Positions 1 through 10,740 are shown, numbered from the stretch's first letter. The stretch is DNA of 64,000 bases from Thermaceae bacterium (GCA_026985615.1 JALSQD010000074.1:1-64000); one strand, 5' to 3'. A program made the numbers and translations. Notes: generated from the letters alone by a model not told the origin.

Positions 1-4
1 GTCA

Positions 5-51
5 CAAAACAACGCAACAAAACAACGCAACAAAACAACGCAACAAAACAA
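5..51. repeat. 13-bp tandem repeat, 3.6 copies
   Basis: Unit CAAAACAACGCAA occurs at 5-17, 18-30 and 31-43 with a partial fourth copy to 51. The A-rich composition contrasts sharply with the GC-rich surroundings. There are no spacers, so it is not CRISPR. It may be a slippage-prone microsatellite; function unknown. Confidence 0.95.
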
Positions 52-55
52 GCCC

Positions 56-83
56 GTAGCCTGTAGCTTGTGGCCTGTGGTGG
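56..83. repeat. 7-bp tandem repeat GTRGCYT
   Basis: Units GTAGCCT, GTAGCTT, GTGGCCT and GTGGTGG follow one another at 56-62, 63-69, 70-76 and 77-83. The copies are degenerate. They lie directly after the 13-bp array, so two repeat families abut. Confidence 0.8.
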
Positions 84-232
84 ACCGGTCAACAGCCCCC
101 CAACCACGGCTTCTGGCCCAGCCTGGACCCGGATCAAGTCCGGGGATACAAGAAAAGCAGGACGTAGGAACCGGGGTGTGGGAGAGGGGTTCGTTCGGAC
201 CCACCCGCGAAAACCCGGTTTCCTACCCCCCA

Positions 233-253
233 CCTCCTACCTCCTACCTCCCG
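233..253. repeat. 7-bp tandem repeat CCTCCTA
   Basis: Two perfect units (233-239, 240-246) and a third variant CCTCCCG (247-253). It has the same 7-bp period as the repeat at 56-83 but a different sequence. Confidence 0.75.
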
Positions 254-327
254 CACCCCGGCGAAGCCGGCCCATCGGCCCCCTGCCGCGCCATGGCGCG
301 AAGGCTGAGGCGTCGCGAAAAGAAGCT

Positions 328-345
328 CCCTCCCCTGGGGGAGGG
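328..345. repeat. Perfect 18-bp palindrome (intergenic repeat core)
   Basis: CCCTCCCC, TG, GGGGAGGG form an 8-bp perfect stem with a 2-nt centre, followed by a G-rich run with the look of GGGCCGGGGTGGGGG. Elements of this build are commonly dispersed in intergenic regions of GC-rich bacteria. A related stem (TCTCCCC/GGGGAGA) occurs at 41430-41448. Confidence 0.75.
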
Positions 346-496
346 CCGGGGTGGGGGTTCTGGGCGACACCGTAACCCAGGAGCCGGTCGTCCGTGCATG
401 GGCGACCTGCGTCCCGCTTTCCAACTTCACGACCCAGCGCTCATGCTTACCGCGCTCCGGGCTGCTTGATAACCGCCGGTTTTCTTCGAAAACGGC

Positions 497-838
497 TCAG
501 GCCTTGGGGTTTGGCGGCGGGGGTTGGATGCGTTTGCGGACTAGGGTGATGGGGGCGGCGGCTGCCTGGAGCGAACCGGGTTGGTAGTCGATGAGCAGGT
601 GGGTCGCCCCCAGTTTTTCGCTAGCGGTGAGGAAGGCGTCTTTCAGGGTCCAGGAGTAAAGAGGTACTACCTTCATGCCGCGGGCGGCGGAAACCTCGCG
701 ACTAAAGTCGAGGGCGGCCTTCGAGCGTGTCCAGACGAGGGCGTACTTGACTTCGGCCGCCGTCAAGGTAAGGTGCTCACCGGCCCGCGCGGGGTCGGTG
801 AGCACGTACCATACCGCTTTGAAAAAGTCGGTTTCCAC
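497..838 (-). CDS. Small conserved-looking hypothetical protein, 113 aa
   Basis: I do not recognise a family with certainty. The protein is a compact alpha/beta-looking chain with a hydrophobic, charged mix (segments AALDFSREVSAA, VVPLYSWTLKDAF, ATHLLIDYQPGS). This vaguely recalls the SseB N-terminal domain, but the match is too weak to name. The C-terminus is a proline-rich tail (QPPPPNPKA). The GTG start lies 3 nt past the dodecin stop, so the two genes are probably co-transcribed from the dodecin promoter and translationally coupled. Codon use matches the neighbours. Confidence 0.7.
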   Translation of the reverse strand: METDFFKAVWYVLTDPARAGEHLTLTAAEVKYALVWTRSKAALDFSREVSAARGMKVVPLYSWTLKDAFLTASEKLGATHLLIDYQPGSLQAAAAPITLVRKRIQPPPPNPKA

Positions 839-841
839 GGA

Positions 842-1042
842 TCAGTCGAGCTTGAAACCCACCTGCAGAACGACCTGGAAGCTTTGCACGTCGCCATCGC
901 CGATCTTGCCGCGAATTTCCTTGACCTCGAACCAGTCGAGGTGCCGCAAGGTTTCCGAGGCTTTCTTGATGGCCGTGCGAATCGCGTCTTCGAGGCTTTC
1001 GTTGCTGGTGCCTACGAGTTCGATCTTCTTGTAGACCGCCAT
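842..1042 (-). CDS. Dodecin, flavin-binding storage protein
   Basis: A 66-aa protein starting MAVYKKIELVGTS with the dodecin pattern: an N-terminal strand, one helix (SNESLEDAIRTAIKKASE), then a strand with a central Trp (LDWFEVKEIRGKI) and a closing strand (FQVVLQVGFKLD). Family members form hollow dodecamers that bind FMN, riboflavin or CoA; the Trp stacks on the flavin. In Thermus the dodecin is known to bind FMN and CoA. The ATG start is preceded by AGGAGG at 5-6 nt. It is the first gene of a two-gene unit with the 113-aa hypothetical. Confidence 0.95.
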   Translation of the reverse strand: MAVYKKIELVGTSNESLEDAIRTAIKKASETLRHLDWFEVKEIRGKIGDGDVQSFQVVLQVGFKLD

Positions 1043-1064
1043 AACGCTCCTCCTTTCGATTACC

Positions 1065-1070
1065 ATTCTA
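1065..1070 (-). promoter_or_regulatory. Dodecin promoter, -10 TAGAAT
   Basis: Read on the minus strand, TAGAAT lies 22 nt before the dodecin ATG with a Shine-Dalgarno between. No clear -35 hexamer. It lies in the 55-nt gap after asd, so dodecin can be expressed independently of asd. Confidence 0.5.
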
Positions 1071-1097
1071 GCGCCGAAGGAGAGGGACAAAGCTTGG

Positions 1098-2084
<987 letters not shown>

Positions 2085-2127
2085 AACTCCTCCTTGGCGC
2101 ACGCGCGGTGCGCGAAAAGATTCACTA

Positions 2128-2156
2128 AAGGTAGCACAGCCCGGTGCGTCGTGCAA
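2128..2156 (-). promoter_or_regulatory. asd promoter
   Basis: On the minus strand -35 TTGCAC (2156-2151) and -10 TACCTT (2133-2128) are 17 bp apart. The -35 abuts the glyS terminator hairpin, so asd starts a new transcription unit directly after glyQS. Confidence 0.5.
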
Positions 2157-2183
2157 GGAAGAAAGGCCGCGTGAGCGGCCTTT
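2154..2183 (-). terminator. Terminator of the glyQ-glyS operon
   Basis: Perfect 9-bp stem AAAGGCCGC/GCGGCCTTT (2162-2183, 4-nt loop), followed on the minus strand by the T-rich run TTTCTTCCTT. It sits 22 nt past the glyS stop. Confidence 0.85.
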
Positions 2184-2205
2184 CGCGTACGGTTTACGCG
2201 AATGT

Positions 2206-4292
2206 TCATGCACCGAGGAGCTCGAGCGCCCCAAGTTCGCCCAGCGCGTCGCGAACGCCGCGCAAGAGCGCCAGCCGGTTCTCGCGCACCGCCGCGTCGT
2301 CCACCATTACCAGCACGTTGTCCATGAAGGGGTCGAGGGCGCCGGCGAGGGCCAGGATCTGGGCCAGTGGTCCTTCCAACGGGGCGAGGCCGGTCTCGGG
2401 GAGCGGCGCGGCCGGGTCCCAGGGCGGAAGCAGCCCGGAGCCGCGCTGCAAGAGCTCCTCCACCGCCTCGCGGGTCGGCTGTAGCGCGGCGTGGAGCGCC
2501 TTCTCCTCTTCGGTCTCGAAGAGCGCCGGGTCGGGTTCGCCTGCGCTTTCGCTTTGCAAGGCCAGGTTGGCCGCGCGCTTGTAGAGCCGGGTCAGCTCGA
2601 CAAACTCGGGCCGTTGCATCAGCTCGTAGATGAGCCGCGCCCGCAGCATCTTGCCGTAGACCGAGGGAGCTTTCTGAGCGGCGCGCACCGCCAGCGTGGG
2701 CAGGCCGGCCTCGGTGAGCAGCGACTCGAGCCGCTCCTCGGTGAAGGCGCGGGCGGCCTGCACCGCCTCGGGGTTCACCTCGAGTCCGCGGGCGCGGTAG
2801 GTCGCGGCGGCGACCTCCAGCACGTCCTCGAGCGGCTGCGCCCAGCCCGTACGGCCGAGGATGCGCACCAGCCCCGCCGCGGCGCGGCGCAGGCCGTAGG
2901 GGTCGGCAGAGCCGCTGGGCTTCTTGCCCAAGTGAAAGAAGCCCACCAGGGTGTCGGCGCGGTCGAGGGCGGCAAGCAGCGCGCCCTCGGGCGTCTCGGG
3001 CAGGGGGGCGTCGGGCCCGGTGGGGCGCACCGCGTCCTCGAGCACCTGGGCAACGCGGGGGTTGAGCCCCTGCTTTTCCGCGTAGGCCCGGGCCATCACG
3101 CCTTCGAGCTCGGGAAACTCGTAGACCATCTGGGTGGGCAGGTCGGCCTTGAAGAGTGCGGCGGCCTCGCGCAACACGCCCTCGTCGAGCCCGAGCTTCC
3201 CGGCGAGTTTCTGCGCCGCCTCCCGCACGCGCTCCGCCTTGTCGGCCATCGTGCCCAGGCCTCGCTGGAAGTTGATGCCCGTGAGCTTCTTATGGTGTTC
3301 GGCCAGCGGGGTCTTCAGGTCTTCGGTCCAGAAGAAGTAAGCGTCGTAGATGCGGCCTTCGAGCACCTGCTCGTAACCCGCGCGCACCACGCTCAGGTCG
3401 GGGGGTTGGTGGCCGGAGACGCCGATGAAGCGGTTGGTGAGGCGTTCGCCCGCGCGCACTGGGAAGAATCGCTGGTGCTGGATCATCACCGTGGCCAGCA
3501 CCTCGTCGGGAAGCTCGAGGTACCGGTCGTCGAAGCTGCCCATGACCGCGACCGGCCACTCGACCAGGTGGGTCACCTCCTCCACCAGGTCTTCGGGCAG
3601 GACGGCCTCGTAGCCCTCGCTCAGGGCCAGGGTGGTGGTCTCCAGCACCACCCGCTCGCGCCGCTGGGCGACGTCGGCCACCACGTAGGCGTCGTAGAGG
3701 GCGTCGCGATAGGTTTCGGCGTCCACCTCCACCTCGCCGGGGGCGAGGAAGCGGTGGCCGCGGCTCGTTTTTCCGGCGGAGACGTTGAACACCTCCACCG
3801 GCAGCACCTCGCCGTCCAGACGGGCCACCAGCCAGCGCACCGGCCGCACGAAGGGGCCGTCGCCCGCGCCCCAGATCATCTTCTTGGGCGCGGGCAGGTC
3901 GCGTACCAGCATCGTGAGCAACTCGGGGAGGATGCGGGCGGTAGGCTCGCCCTCGTGCACTACCCGCGCCCAGACGTAGCCGTCCTTCGCGGTGAGGTCG
4001 GCCACGTCCACGCCCGCCTTGCGGGCGAAGCCGGTGGCCGCGGGGGTGGGGGCGCCGTCCTTGAAGGCGGCCTTTTCGGGCGGGCCGCGGCGCTCTTCTT
4101 CCACGCGCGCGCTCGCCTCGGGCAGGCCGCGCACCACCAGCGCCAGGCGGCGGGGGGTGGCGTAGGCTTCGATGGTCTTGAAGCCGAGCCGCGCCGCGGC
4201 CAGCCGCTCGGCGGCGAGCCGCTCGAGGTGGGCCAGCGCCCGGGACACGTAGGCGGCGGGCAGCTCCTCGGTTCCGATTTCGAAGAGGAGGT

Positions 4293-4296
<4 letters not shown>
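2206..4296 (-). CDS. glyS: Glycine--tRNA ligase beta subunit
   Basis: The beta subunit of the heterotetrameric bacterial glycyl-tRNA synthetase, which binds tRNA-Gly. The 696-aa protein opens with MNLLFEIGTEELPA, the family signature, followed by the B3/B4-like and HD-like regions and a C-terminal anticodon-binding domain (RADTLVGFFHLGKKPSGSADPYGLRR, then helices). The ATG overlaps the glyQ TGA (ATGA), with GGAGG just upstream, so the subunits are translationally coupled in the standard order Q then S. Longer in-frame extension into glyQ is a shadow. Confidence 0.97.
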
Positions 4297-5150
<854 letters not shown>

Positions 5151-5187
5151 GGGTTGGTCCCCGTTCATGAGAGGTTGTAACGTACGG

Positions 5188-5227
5188 TTCACCCGCGCGG
5201 AGCGCGCGCGGATAATATATCATATAG
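5188..5227. promoter_or_regulatory. Divergent glyQ / clpC promoter region
   Basis: An AT island (GATAATATATCATATAG, 5211-5227) in an otherwise GC-rich 172-bp gap. On the plus strand TTCACC (5188-5193) and GATAAT (5211-5216) are 17 bp apart. On the minus strand TATATT or TATTAT offers a -10 for glyQ. Exact assignment is uncertain. Confidence 0.45.
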
Positions 5228-5322
5228 ACAGGCTTCAGCGACGCTTCGAAGGGAAGAAACATCGCGAAGGAGGCCTGTAGGCAAGAGCATTCAAGGCACT
5301 GGAGCAGAAAGGAGTTTTCGCC

Positions 5323-7533
5323 TTGAACAGATACGACGACCGTGCACGCCTGGTGTTCCACTATGCCCGGGAAGAGGGGAGCCGTCTCGGCCACTCGATG
5401 ATCGGGCCGGAGCACCTGCTCCTGGGCCTCATGCGCGAAGGGGGGACGGCCGCCCGTATTCTGGCCGAGTACGGCGCCAACCTCGAGGCCATGCGTCGCA
5501 TGGTGGAAGAATTGGTGGGCCGGGGGGAGGGTACCCGCACAGGAGAGCCTCCCGCCATCACGCCGCGCGCCCGCCGGGTCATGGAGCTGGCCGGTGCCGA
5601 GGCGCGCAACATGAGCTCGCCCACGATCGGGACCGAGCACATCCTGCTCGGCATCATCCGCGAGGGCGACGGCGTGGCCTACCGTATCCTCAACCACTTC
5701 GCTAAGGACGTGGACACCATCCGCTGGCGCATCATGGCCGGCGGGGAGGAGGGCAGCGCCACCGCAGAAAAGCCGGCGCAGACGCCCTTCCTCGACGAAT
5801 ACGCCCGCGACCTCACCAAAGACGCCCGTGAGGGCAAGCTGGATCCGGTCATCGGGCGCGTGGACGAGATCAACCGCGTGATCCAGATCCTGGCCCGCCG
5901 CACCAAGAACAACCCGGTGCTGGTGGGCGACCCCGGCGTGGGCAAGACGGCCATCGTCGAGGGGCTAGCCCAGGCCATCGTCGAGGGCCGGGTGCCCCCG
6001 GTGCTGCAGGGGGCGCGCGTGGTCAGCCTCGACCTCGCGGGCGTGGTGGCCGGCACCAAGTACCGCGGCGAGTTCGAGGAGCGCCTGCGCCAGATCATCG
6101 AAGAGCTCAAGAACGGCAAGATCATCGCCTTCATGGACGAGCTGCACACCCTCATCGGCGCCGGCGGCGCCGAGGGGACGCTGGATGCGGCCAACATCAT
6201 GAAGCCGCCGCTTTCGCGCGGCGAGATCCAGCTCATCGGTGCCACGACCACCGGTGAGTACCACCGCTACGTCGAGAAGGACGCCGCGCTCGAGCGCCGG
6301 TTCCAGCCGGTGATCGTTCTCGAGCCCAGCCCCGACGAGACGCTCGAGATCCTCAAGGGTCTGCGGCCGCGCTACGAGGCGCACCACGGCGTCGTCATCC
6401 CCGACGAGATCCTCAAGTCGTCCGTGCGCATCGGCGTGCGCGGCCTTCCCGGGCGCAACTTTCCCGACAAGGCCATCGACCTCATCGACGAGGCGGCCAG
6501 TCGTGTACGCCTCAACGCTTCGTTGGGCCTGCCCGTGGCCACCGACGAGGACGACACCCCGGTCGTCACCCGCGAGGACCTGGAAGCCGTGGTGGATTCC
6601 TGGGGCGGCGTTTACGTGGACGATTCAGAGGAAGAAAACCTGCTCGACCTCGAGGAAAAACTGCGTCAAAAGGTTGTGGGCCAGGACGAGGCGGTGCGGG
6701 CCCTGGCAGCGTCGCTGCGCCGGGCCAAGGTGGGCTTGGGCGGCCGCGCCCGGGTGACCGCGAGCTTCCTTTTCGTGGGGCCCAGCGGCGTGGGCAAGAC
6801 CCAGCTGGCCAAGGCCCTTGCCGAGACGCTATTTGGTAGCGAGCGCGCGCTCATCCGCTTCGACATGTCGGAGTTCCAGGAGCCCCACTCAATATCCAAG
6901 CTCATCGGTGCTCCTCCAGGTTACGTGGGATACGAGCAGGGAGGCCGCCTCACCGAGGCGGTGCGGCGCCAGCCCTTTAGCGTGGTCCTCCTCGACGAGA
7001 TCGAAAAGGCCCACCCCGACGTTTACGGCACCTTCCTCCAGGTGCTCGACGACGGCCGCCTCACCGACGGCCTTGGGCGCACGGTGGACTTCCGCCGGGT
7101 GATCCTAATCATGACCTCCAACACCGGCTTCAACGCGGGTCCGGCTATCGGGTTCACGGAGAGTGAGGTGGACAGCGAGTCGCCGCTCAAGGCGCTCTTT
7201 ACCCCCGAGTTCCTCGACCGCCTTGACGAGGTCATCCGCTTCCGTACACTGGGCCGCGAAGAGCTGGTCAAGGTGGCCGGCTTCATGCTCGACGAGATCG
7301 CCGAGGAGCTGGCGAGCCGCGAGGTCGAGGTGAGCTTCGACGAGAGCGTGGCCCGCTGGGTGGTGGATCAGGCGCCGCAGCTTGGTTCCGCCCGGGTGCT
7401 GCGCGGCATCATCCGCGACAAGGTCGAAGATCCTCTTTCGATCGAGCTGCTGCGCTACCCCGGCCGCCGGCTGCGGGTAGCGCTGCGCGACGGTGAGCTC
7501 GTGTTTGAGGCGGGCGAGGTGAGCCTCGTTTGA
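5323..7533 (+). CDS. clpC: Clp protease ATP-binding subunit (ClpC/ClpA type)
   Basis: A Hsp100 unfoldase that feeds substrates to ClpP. Two Clp-N repeats fill residues 1-140 (HYAREEGSRLGHSMIGPEHLLLGLM, then MSSPTIGTEHILLGI). NBD1 has Walker A GDPGVGKT at about 202 and NBD2 has GPSGVGKT at about 486. An IGF tripeptide at 609-611 sits where the ClpP-docking loop of ClpC/ClpX is found. At 736 aa it is shorter than ClpC (about 810): the region between the NBDs is too short for a full M-domain and UVR motif. Start is TTG with AAAGGAG upstream. Followed by radA, as in many Firmicutes, but without ctsR-mcsAB. Confidence 0.9.
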   Translation: MNRYDDRARLVFHYAREEGSRLGHSMIGPEHLLLGLMREGGTAARILAEYGANLEAMRRMVEELVGRGEGTRTGEPPAITPRARRVMELAGAEARNMSSPTIGTEHILLGIIREGDGVAYRILNHFAKDVDTIRWRIMAGGEEGSATAEKPAQTPFLDEYARDLTKDAREGKLDPVIGRVDEINRVIQILARRTKNNPVLVGDPGVGKTAIVEGLAQAIVEGRVPPVLQGARVVSLDLAGVVAGTKYRGEFEERLRQIIEELKNGKIIAFMDELHTLIGAGGAEGTLDAANIMKPPLSRGEIQLIGATTTGEYHRYVEKDAALERRFQPVIVLEPSPDETLEILKGLRPRYEAHHGVVIPDEILKSSVRIGVRGLPGRNFPDKAIDLIDEAASRVRLNASLGLPVATDEDDTPVVTREDLEAVVDSWGGVYVDDSEEENLLDLEEKLRQKVVGQDEAVRALAASLRRAKVGLGGRARVTASFLFVGPSGVGKTQLAKALAETLFGSERALIRFDMSEFQEPHSISKLIGAPPGYVGYEQGGRLTEAVRRQPFSVVLLDEIEKAHPDVYGTFLQVLDDGRLTDGLGRTVDFRRVILIMTSNTGFNAGPAIGFTESEVDSESPLKALFTPEFLDRLDEVIRFRTLGREELVKVAGFMLDEIAEELASREVEVSFDESVARWVVDQAPQLGSARVLRGIIRDKVEDPLSIELLRYPGRRLRVALRDGELVFEAGEVSLV

Positions 7534-7551
7534 GACCGATCCGGCAAGGAG

Positions 7552-7577
7552 GCCGCCGCCGTAGCGGCGGCTTCTTC
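7552..7577 (+). terminator. Hairpin between clpC and radA
   Basis: Perfect 8-bp stem GCCGCCGC/GCGGCGGC (7552-7571) followed by TTCTTC. The T-run is short, so it may be a partial terminator that tunes read-through into radA 12 nt later. Confidence 0.55.
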
Positions 7578-7588
7578 GGGGGGGGCTG

Positions 7589-8878
7589 ATGGCCAAGGCT
7601 CGCCCGCAGTTTCGTTGCGTAGAGTGCGGCTACCGCACCCCCAAACCGCTGGGTCGCTGCCCCGAGTGCGGCTCCTGGGGCAGCTTCGAGGCCGAGGGGA
7701 ACGGGGAGGTCGCGGCTCCCACCGCTGCCGCCGCGGCCCCGCGGCTGCGCCTGGCCGAGGTGGACGCCGCCGCGCTGCCGCGCTTTTCAAGCGGCGAGGC
7801 CGAGGTGGACCGGGTGCTCGGCGGCGGCTTCGTGCCGGGCGCGGCGCTGCTTTTGGGGGGCGAGCCTGGGGTGGGGAAGAGCACGTTGCTGCTCCAGGTG
7901 GCCGACCGGGTGCTGCGCTCCGGTCGGTGCGTGGTCTACGTGGCCGGGGAGGAGTCGCCCCAGCAGGTCAAGTTGCGGGCGGAGCGTCTGGGCGTGAGCG
8001 GCGGGCTCGAGCTTATTCGCGACACCCAGCTGGACGCGGTGCTCGCGGGGCTCGACGCCGCCGGTCCCGAGCTCGTGGTGGTGGACTCCATTCAGACCCT
8101 GGAGTCGGAGGGCGTGCCCGGCTCGCTCGTGGCCGTGCGCACGGCAACCCAGGCGCTTGTGCGCTGGGCCAAGCGCGCCGGTGCCACGCTGGTGCTTGTG
8201 GGCCACGTAACCAAGGAGGGCACGGTCGCCGGTCCCAAGGTGATCGAGCACGTGGTGGACGCCACGCTCTACCTCGAGACCGCAGGCCTCTACCGGGTGC
8301 TGCGTTCGGCCAAGAACCGCTTCGGGGCCGTGGGTGAGGTGGGCGTCTTTCGCATGACGAACGCCGGTCTCGAGGGCGTGCCCAACCCTTCCGAGGCCTT
8401 CCTGGCCGAGCGGCCCGTGGGCGTACCGGGTTCGGCCGTGGGGCTTGCGCTTTACGGTGAGCGCACGATCGCGCTCGAGGTGCAGGCCCTGGCCGCCAAG
8501 AGTCCCTACGCCGCCCCCAAGCGGGTGGCGCAGGGCCTCGACGGCCGGCGCGTGGACGTGATCCTGGCGGTGCTCGAGCGCCGGCTGGACCTGCGTTTGG
8601 GCCACCTCGACGTCTACGTGAACTTGACCGGCGGCTTGCGGGTCGGCGACCCTGGTTTGGACCTGGCGGTGGCGCTGGCGGTTTATTCTGCGGTCATGGG
8701 ACGTCCGTTGGCGCCCGATCTGGCGGCGGTCGGTGAGGTGGGACTCGCGGGCGAGGTGCGCAGCGTGGCCTCGTTGGAGGCGCGCCTGCGCGAGGGCGAG
8801 CGGGCCGGGTTCGAGCGCGTCCTGCGCCCAGGCGTCGTGCGGACGCTTGAGGAGGCCGTGAAGGAGGCCCTCGCGTGA
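7589..8878 (+). CDS. radA: DNA repair protein RadA (Sms)
   Basis: Branch-migration helicase of recombination. 429 aa: N-terminal C4 zinc finger (CVECGYRTPKPLGRCPEC), a RecA-type ATPase core with Walker A GEPGVGKST, the RadA-specific KNRFG motif (SAKNRFGAVGEVG), and a C-terminal Lon-like domain (YVNLTGGLRVGDPGLDLAVALAVYSA). Length and domain order are complete. The next gene starts inside its stop codon, so it is co-translated with the PIN/TRAM protein. Confidence 0.96.
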   Translation: MAKARPQFRCVECGYRTPKPLGRCPECGSWGSFEAEGNGEVAAPTAAAAAPRLRLAEVDAAALPRFSSGEAEVDRVLGGGFVPGAALLLGGEPGVGKSTLLLQVADRVLRSGRCVVYVAGEESPQQVKLRAERLGVSGGLELIRDTQLDAVLAGLDAAGPELVVVDSIQTLESEGVPGSLVAVRTATQALVRWAKRAGATLVLVGHVTKEGTVAGPKVIEHVVDATLYLETAGLYRVLRSAKNRFGAVGEVGVFRMTNAGLEGVPNPSEAFLAERPVGVPGSAVGLALYGERTIALEVQALAAKSPYAAPKRVAQGLDGRRVDVILAVLERRLDLRLGHLDVYVNLTGGLRVGDPGLDLAVALAVYSAVMGRPLAPDLAAVGEVGLAGEVRSVASLEARLREGERAGFERVLRPGVVRTLEEAVKEALA

Positions 8879-9903
8879 CGTTCCTGCGCCTTCTCTTCCT
8901 CCTACTTTTCGCCTACGTGGGTTACGAGAGCGGGCGGCTTCTCGACCTCTACGGCTTGCTTGGCAGCCCCATCAACCTGGCCTACCTCACCGTGGTGGGG
9001 CTGCTCGTGGGCTTGCTGCTGGCCCCGCGGCTGGAGTACCTGGTGCGCCTGGCTGTGCGGCGCAGCGAGGAGGCCTGGAACCGCCTCCCGCCCGAGCTGC
9101 CGCTGGCCGTTACCGTGGCCACCACCTTTGCGCTGCTGGTGGCGGTGCTGCTCACCACCCTGCTTTCGAGTGTCCCGGGATTCGCCTGGTACCACTCGCT
9201 CCTCATCGCGGTCGTGCTCGTGGCCCTGCTGAGCGCGGTCGCCGCGCGCAACCTCCACTACTTCCAGAAGGCGCCCCCCGAGCCGCCGAGCGCGCGTCTC
9301 GGTGGCAAGGCCCTCGACTCCTCGGTGCTCATCGACGGCCGCATCGCCGAGATGGCCGAGCTGGGCTGGCTCGAGGGGCCCTTGTGGGTGCCCCGTTTCA
9401 TCCTGCGCGAGCTGCAGATGCTGGCCGACCAGGAAGACCCGGTGCGGCGCGGTAAGGGCCGTCGCGGGCTCGAGACGCTCGAGCGCTTGCGCGGCTTCGT
9501 GGAGGTGGAGATCCTCGACGAGGACGTCACCGACCAGGACCTGACCGACGACAAGCTGCTCGATCTTTGTCGCACGCGCGGTATGGCGCTGGTGACCAAC
9601 GACGCGGCAATGGTGCAGCTCGCCCGCATCTATGGGGTCAAGGCGCTGAGCGTGCAGGCGCTCTCCATTGCCCTGCGCACCCAGTACCGGCCCGGCGATC
9701 GGGTGGAGCTCGAGATCATCAAGCCTGGGCGGGAGGCCGGTCAGGGCGTGGGCTACCTCGACGACGGCACCATGGTGGTGGTGGACCACGCCGTCCACCT
9801 CCGGGGCAAGAAGGTGCCGGTGATCATCACCCAGACCATCCAGACCCAGGTGGGCCGCCTGGTGTTCGCGCGGCTGGAAACCGAAGAAGAAGCCAAAGAC
9901 TAG
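8875..9903 (+). CDS. PIN/TRAM domain membrane protein (YacL-like)
   Basis: 342 aa. Four hydrophobic segments occupy residues 1-125, then a PIN nuclease-fold domain (GGKALDSSVLIDGRIAEM, acidic residues in DEDVTDQDLTDDKLLDL and VTNDAAM) and a C-terminal TRAM-like nucleic-acid-binding domain (GVGYLDDGTMVVVDHAVHLRGKKV). Homologues sit beside radA in many bacteria; the substrate is not established. Its GTG overlaps the radA TGA (GTGA). The stop codon at 9901-9903 is immediately adjacent to the stop of the convergent gene on the other strand. Confidence 0.9.
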   Translation: MTFLRLLFLLLFAYVGYESGRLLDLYGLLGSPINLAYLTVVGLLVGLLLAPRLEYLVRLAVRRSEEAWNRLPPELPLAVTVATTFALLVAVLLTTLLSSVPGFAWYHSLLIAVVLVALLSAVAARNLHYFQKAPPEPPSARLGGKALDSSVLIDGRIAEMAELGWLEGPLWVPRFILRELQMLADQEDPVRRGKGRRGLETLERLRGFVEVEILDEDVTDQDLTDDKLLDLCRTRGMALVTNDAAMVQLARIYGVKALSVQALSIALRTQYRPGDRVELEIIKPGREAGQGVGYLDDGTMVVVDHAVHLRGKKVPVIITQTIQTQVGRLVFARLETEEEAKD

Positions 9904-10740
9904 CTAGGGTTGGGTTGGGAGTACGCGCACCCGCCCCACGCCGCCCCTGACCGTTAGGCGCAGCGGGGGCCCGCTGCCGCGCTCCCAGACGCGCGGTCCG
10001 CCTTCGAGCCCCGCGACCTCCACCGACCCGAACCCTTGGCGCAGCTCAAGCACCACCGGCACCGTGGGCGGCAGGTAGACCACGAGCTCGCCCACACCAC
10101 CCTTCATCTTGTAGTTCCCCGGGCGGTCGGGTGGGTAGAGCACCGTCCGGCCTACCCCTAGCTCCAGCTCCAGTTCGGGGCAGTCGAGGCCGCGCAGATC
10201 GATGCGGGCCCCACCGACGCCCAGCTTCAGCTCCAGCCGGTAGGCGAGCCGGGGGTCGAGTACGAGCTGCCAGCGGGGCGCGTCGCCGCGCCAGTGGATC
10301 GAGCGTCCGCGCGTGGTCAGCCGGAGCTCTAGCCGGTTTCCGCGGTGTTTCTCCTGGCGCACGAGCTGTTGCCCGGGCAGAAGCTCGACCTCGCCCGCGA
10401 GCGCCGCGGCGCCGCCGCCGGTGAGCTCGAGCCAGGCGACCTTGGGCTCGAGCGCGAGCGCGACCTCGCGCACCCCCGCCGGCGCCGCCAGTTGCACGGC
10501 CGTGGTGTGGAGGCTGCGGCTGGAGGCCCAGGGAAGCGCCGCCAGGGCAAGGACGAGCAGCCCTAGCGTGAGTGCGGCTGCCAGCAGGCGGCCCCGGCGC
10601 CGGCCGCGCAGCAGCAGGTCGAGCCCGAGCGCGACCAGCAGGATCGGCCACAGCTTAGCGAACACGCCGGGGTTCAGCCCCCAACCCGGCGCCAGCCACA
10701 ACAGCAGCCCCAGCGCGACGAGGACGACGCCAACGACCAC
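9904..10740 (-). CDS. LiaF / toast-rack-like membrane protein
   Basis: 278 aa. Two to three hydrophobic N-terminal segments (GVVLVALGLLLWLAPG, LWPILLVALGLDLLL, AAALTLGLLVLALAALPW) precede a beta-rich domain with repeated Val/Leu/Gly strands (LGVGGARIDLRGL, LELGVGRTVLYPPDRPG, GGVGELVVYLP). This resembles the LiaF-like C-terminal and toast-rack folds of envelope-stress sensors. It starts at GTG 3 nt after the PspC-like gene, so the pair probably forms one membrane-stress unit. Exact role unknown. Confidence 0.75.
   Translation of the reverse strand: MVVGVVLVALGLLLWLAPGWGLNPGVFAKLWPILLVALGLDLLLRGRRRGRLLAAALTLGLLVLALAALPWASSRSLHTTAVQLAAPAGVREVALALEPKVAWLELTGGGAAALAGEVELLPGQQLVRQEKHRGNRLELRLTTRGRSIHWRGDAPRWQLVLDPRLAYRLELKLGVGGARIDLRGLDCPELELELGVGRTVLYPPDRPGNYKMKGGVGELVVYLPPTVPVVLELRQGFGSVEVAGLEGGPRVWERGSGPPLRLTVRGGVGRVRVLPTQP

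Larger units (their letters stand above)
1..496. other. Gene-free, repeat-rich left edge
   Basis: No credible gene is seen here. Possible reading frames are low-complexity (Pro, Arg, Gly rich) and are translations of repeats. The stretch holds a 13-bp tandem repeat, a 7-bp tandem repeat, a second 7-bp repeat and a perfect 18-bp palindrome, annotated separately. This looks like an intergenic repeat mosaic downstream of the small hypothetical gene that ends at 497. Whether a gene ends just left of the window cannot be seen. Confidence 0.7.

Noticed and set aside
5..51. Possible CRISPR-like array
   Set aside because: Units are 13 bp, contiguous and without spacers; it is a plain tandem repeat.
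68..469. Open frames in the left-edge repeat region
   Set aside because: Low-complexity Pro/Arg/Gly translations of repeats, no start signal, overlapping on several frames.
2085..2234. N-terminal extension of asd
   Set aside because: Not similar to the family, crosses the promoter and the glyS terminator; a strong Shine-Dalgarno marks the ATG at 2084.
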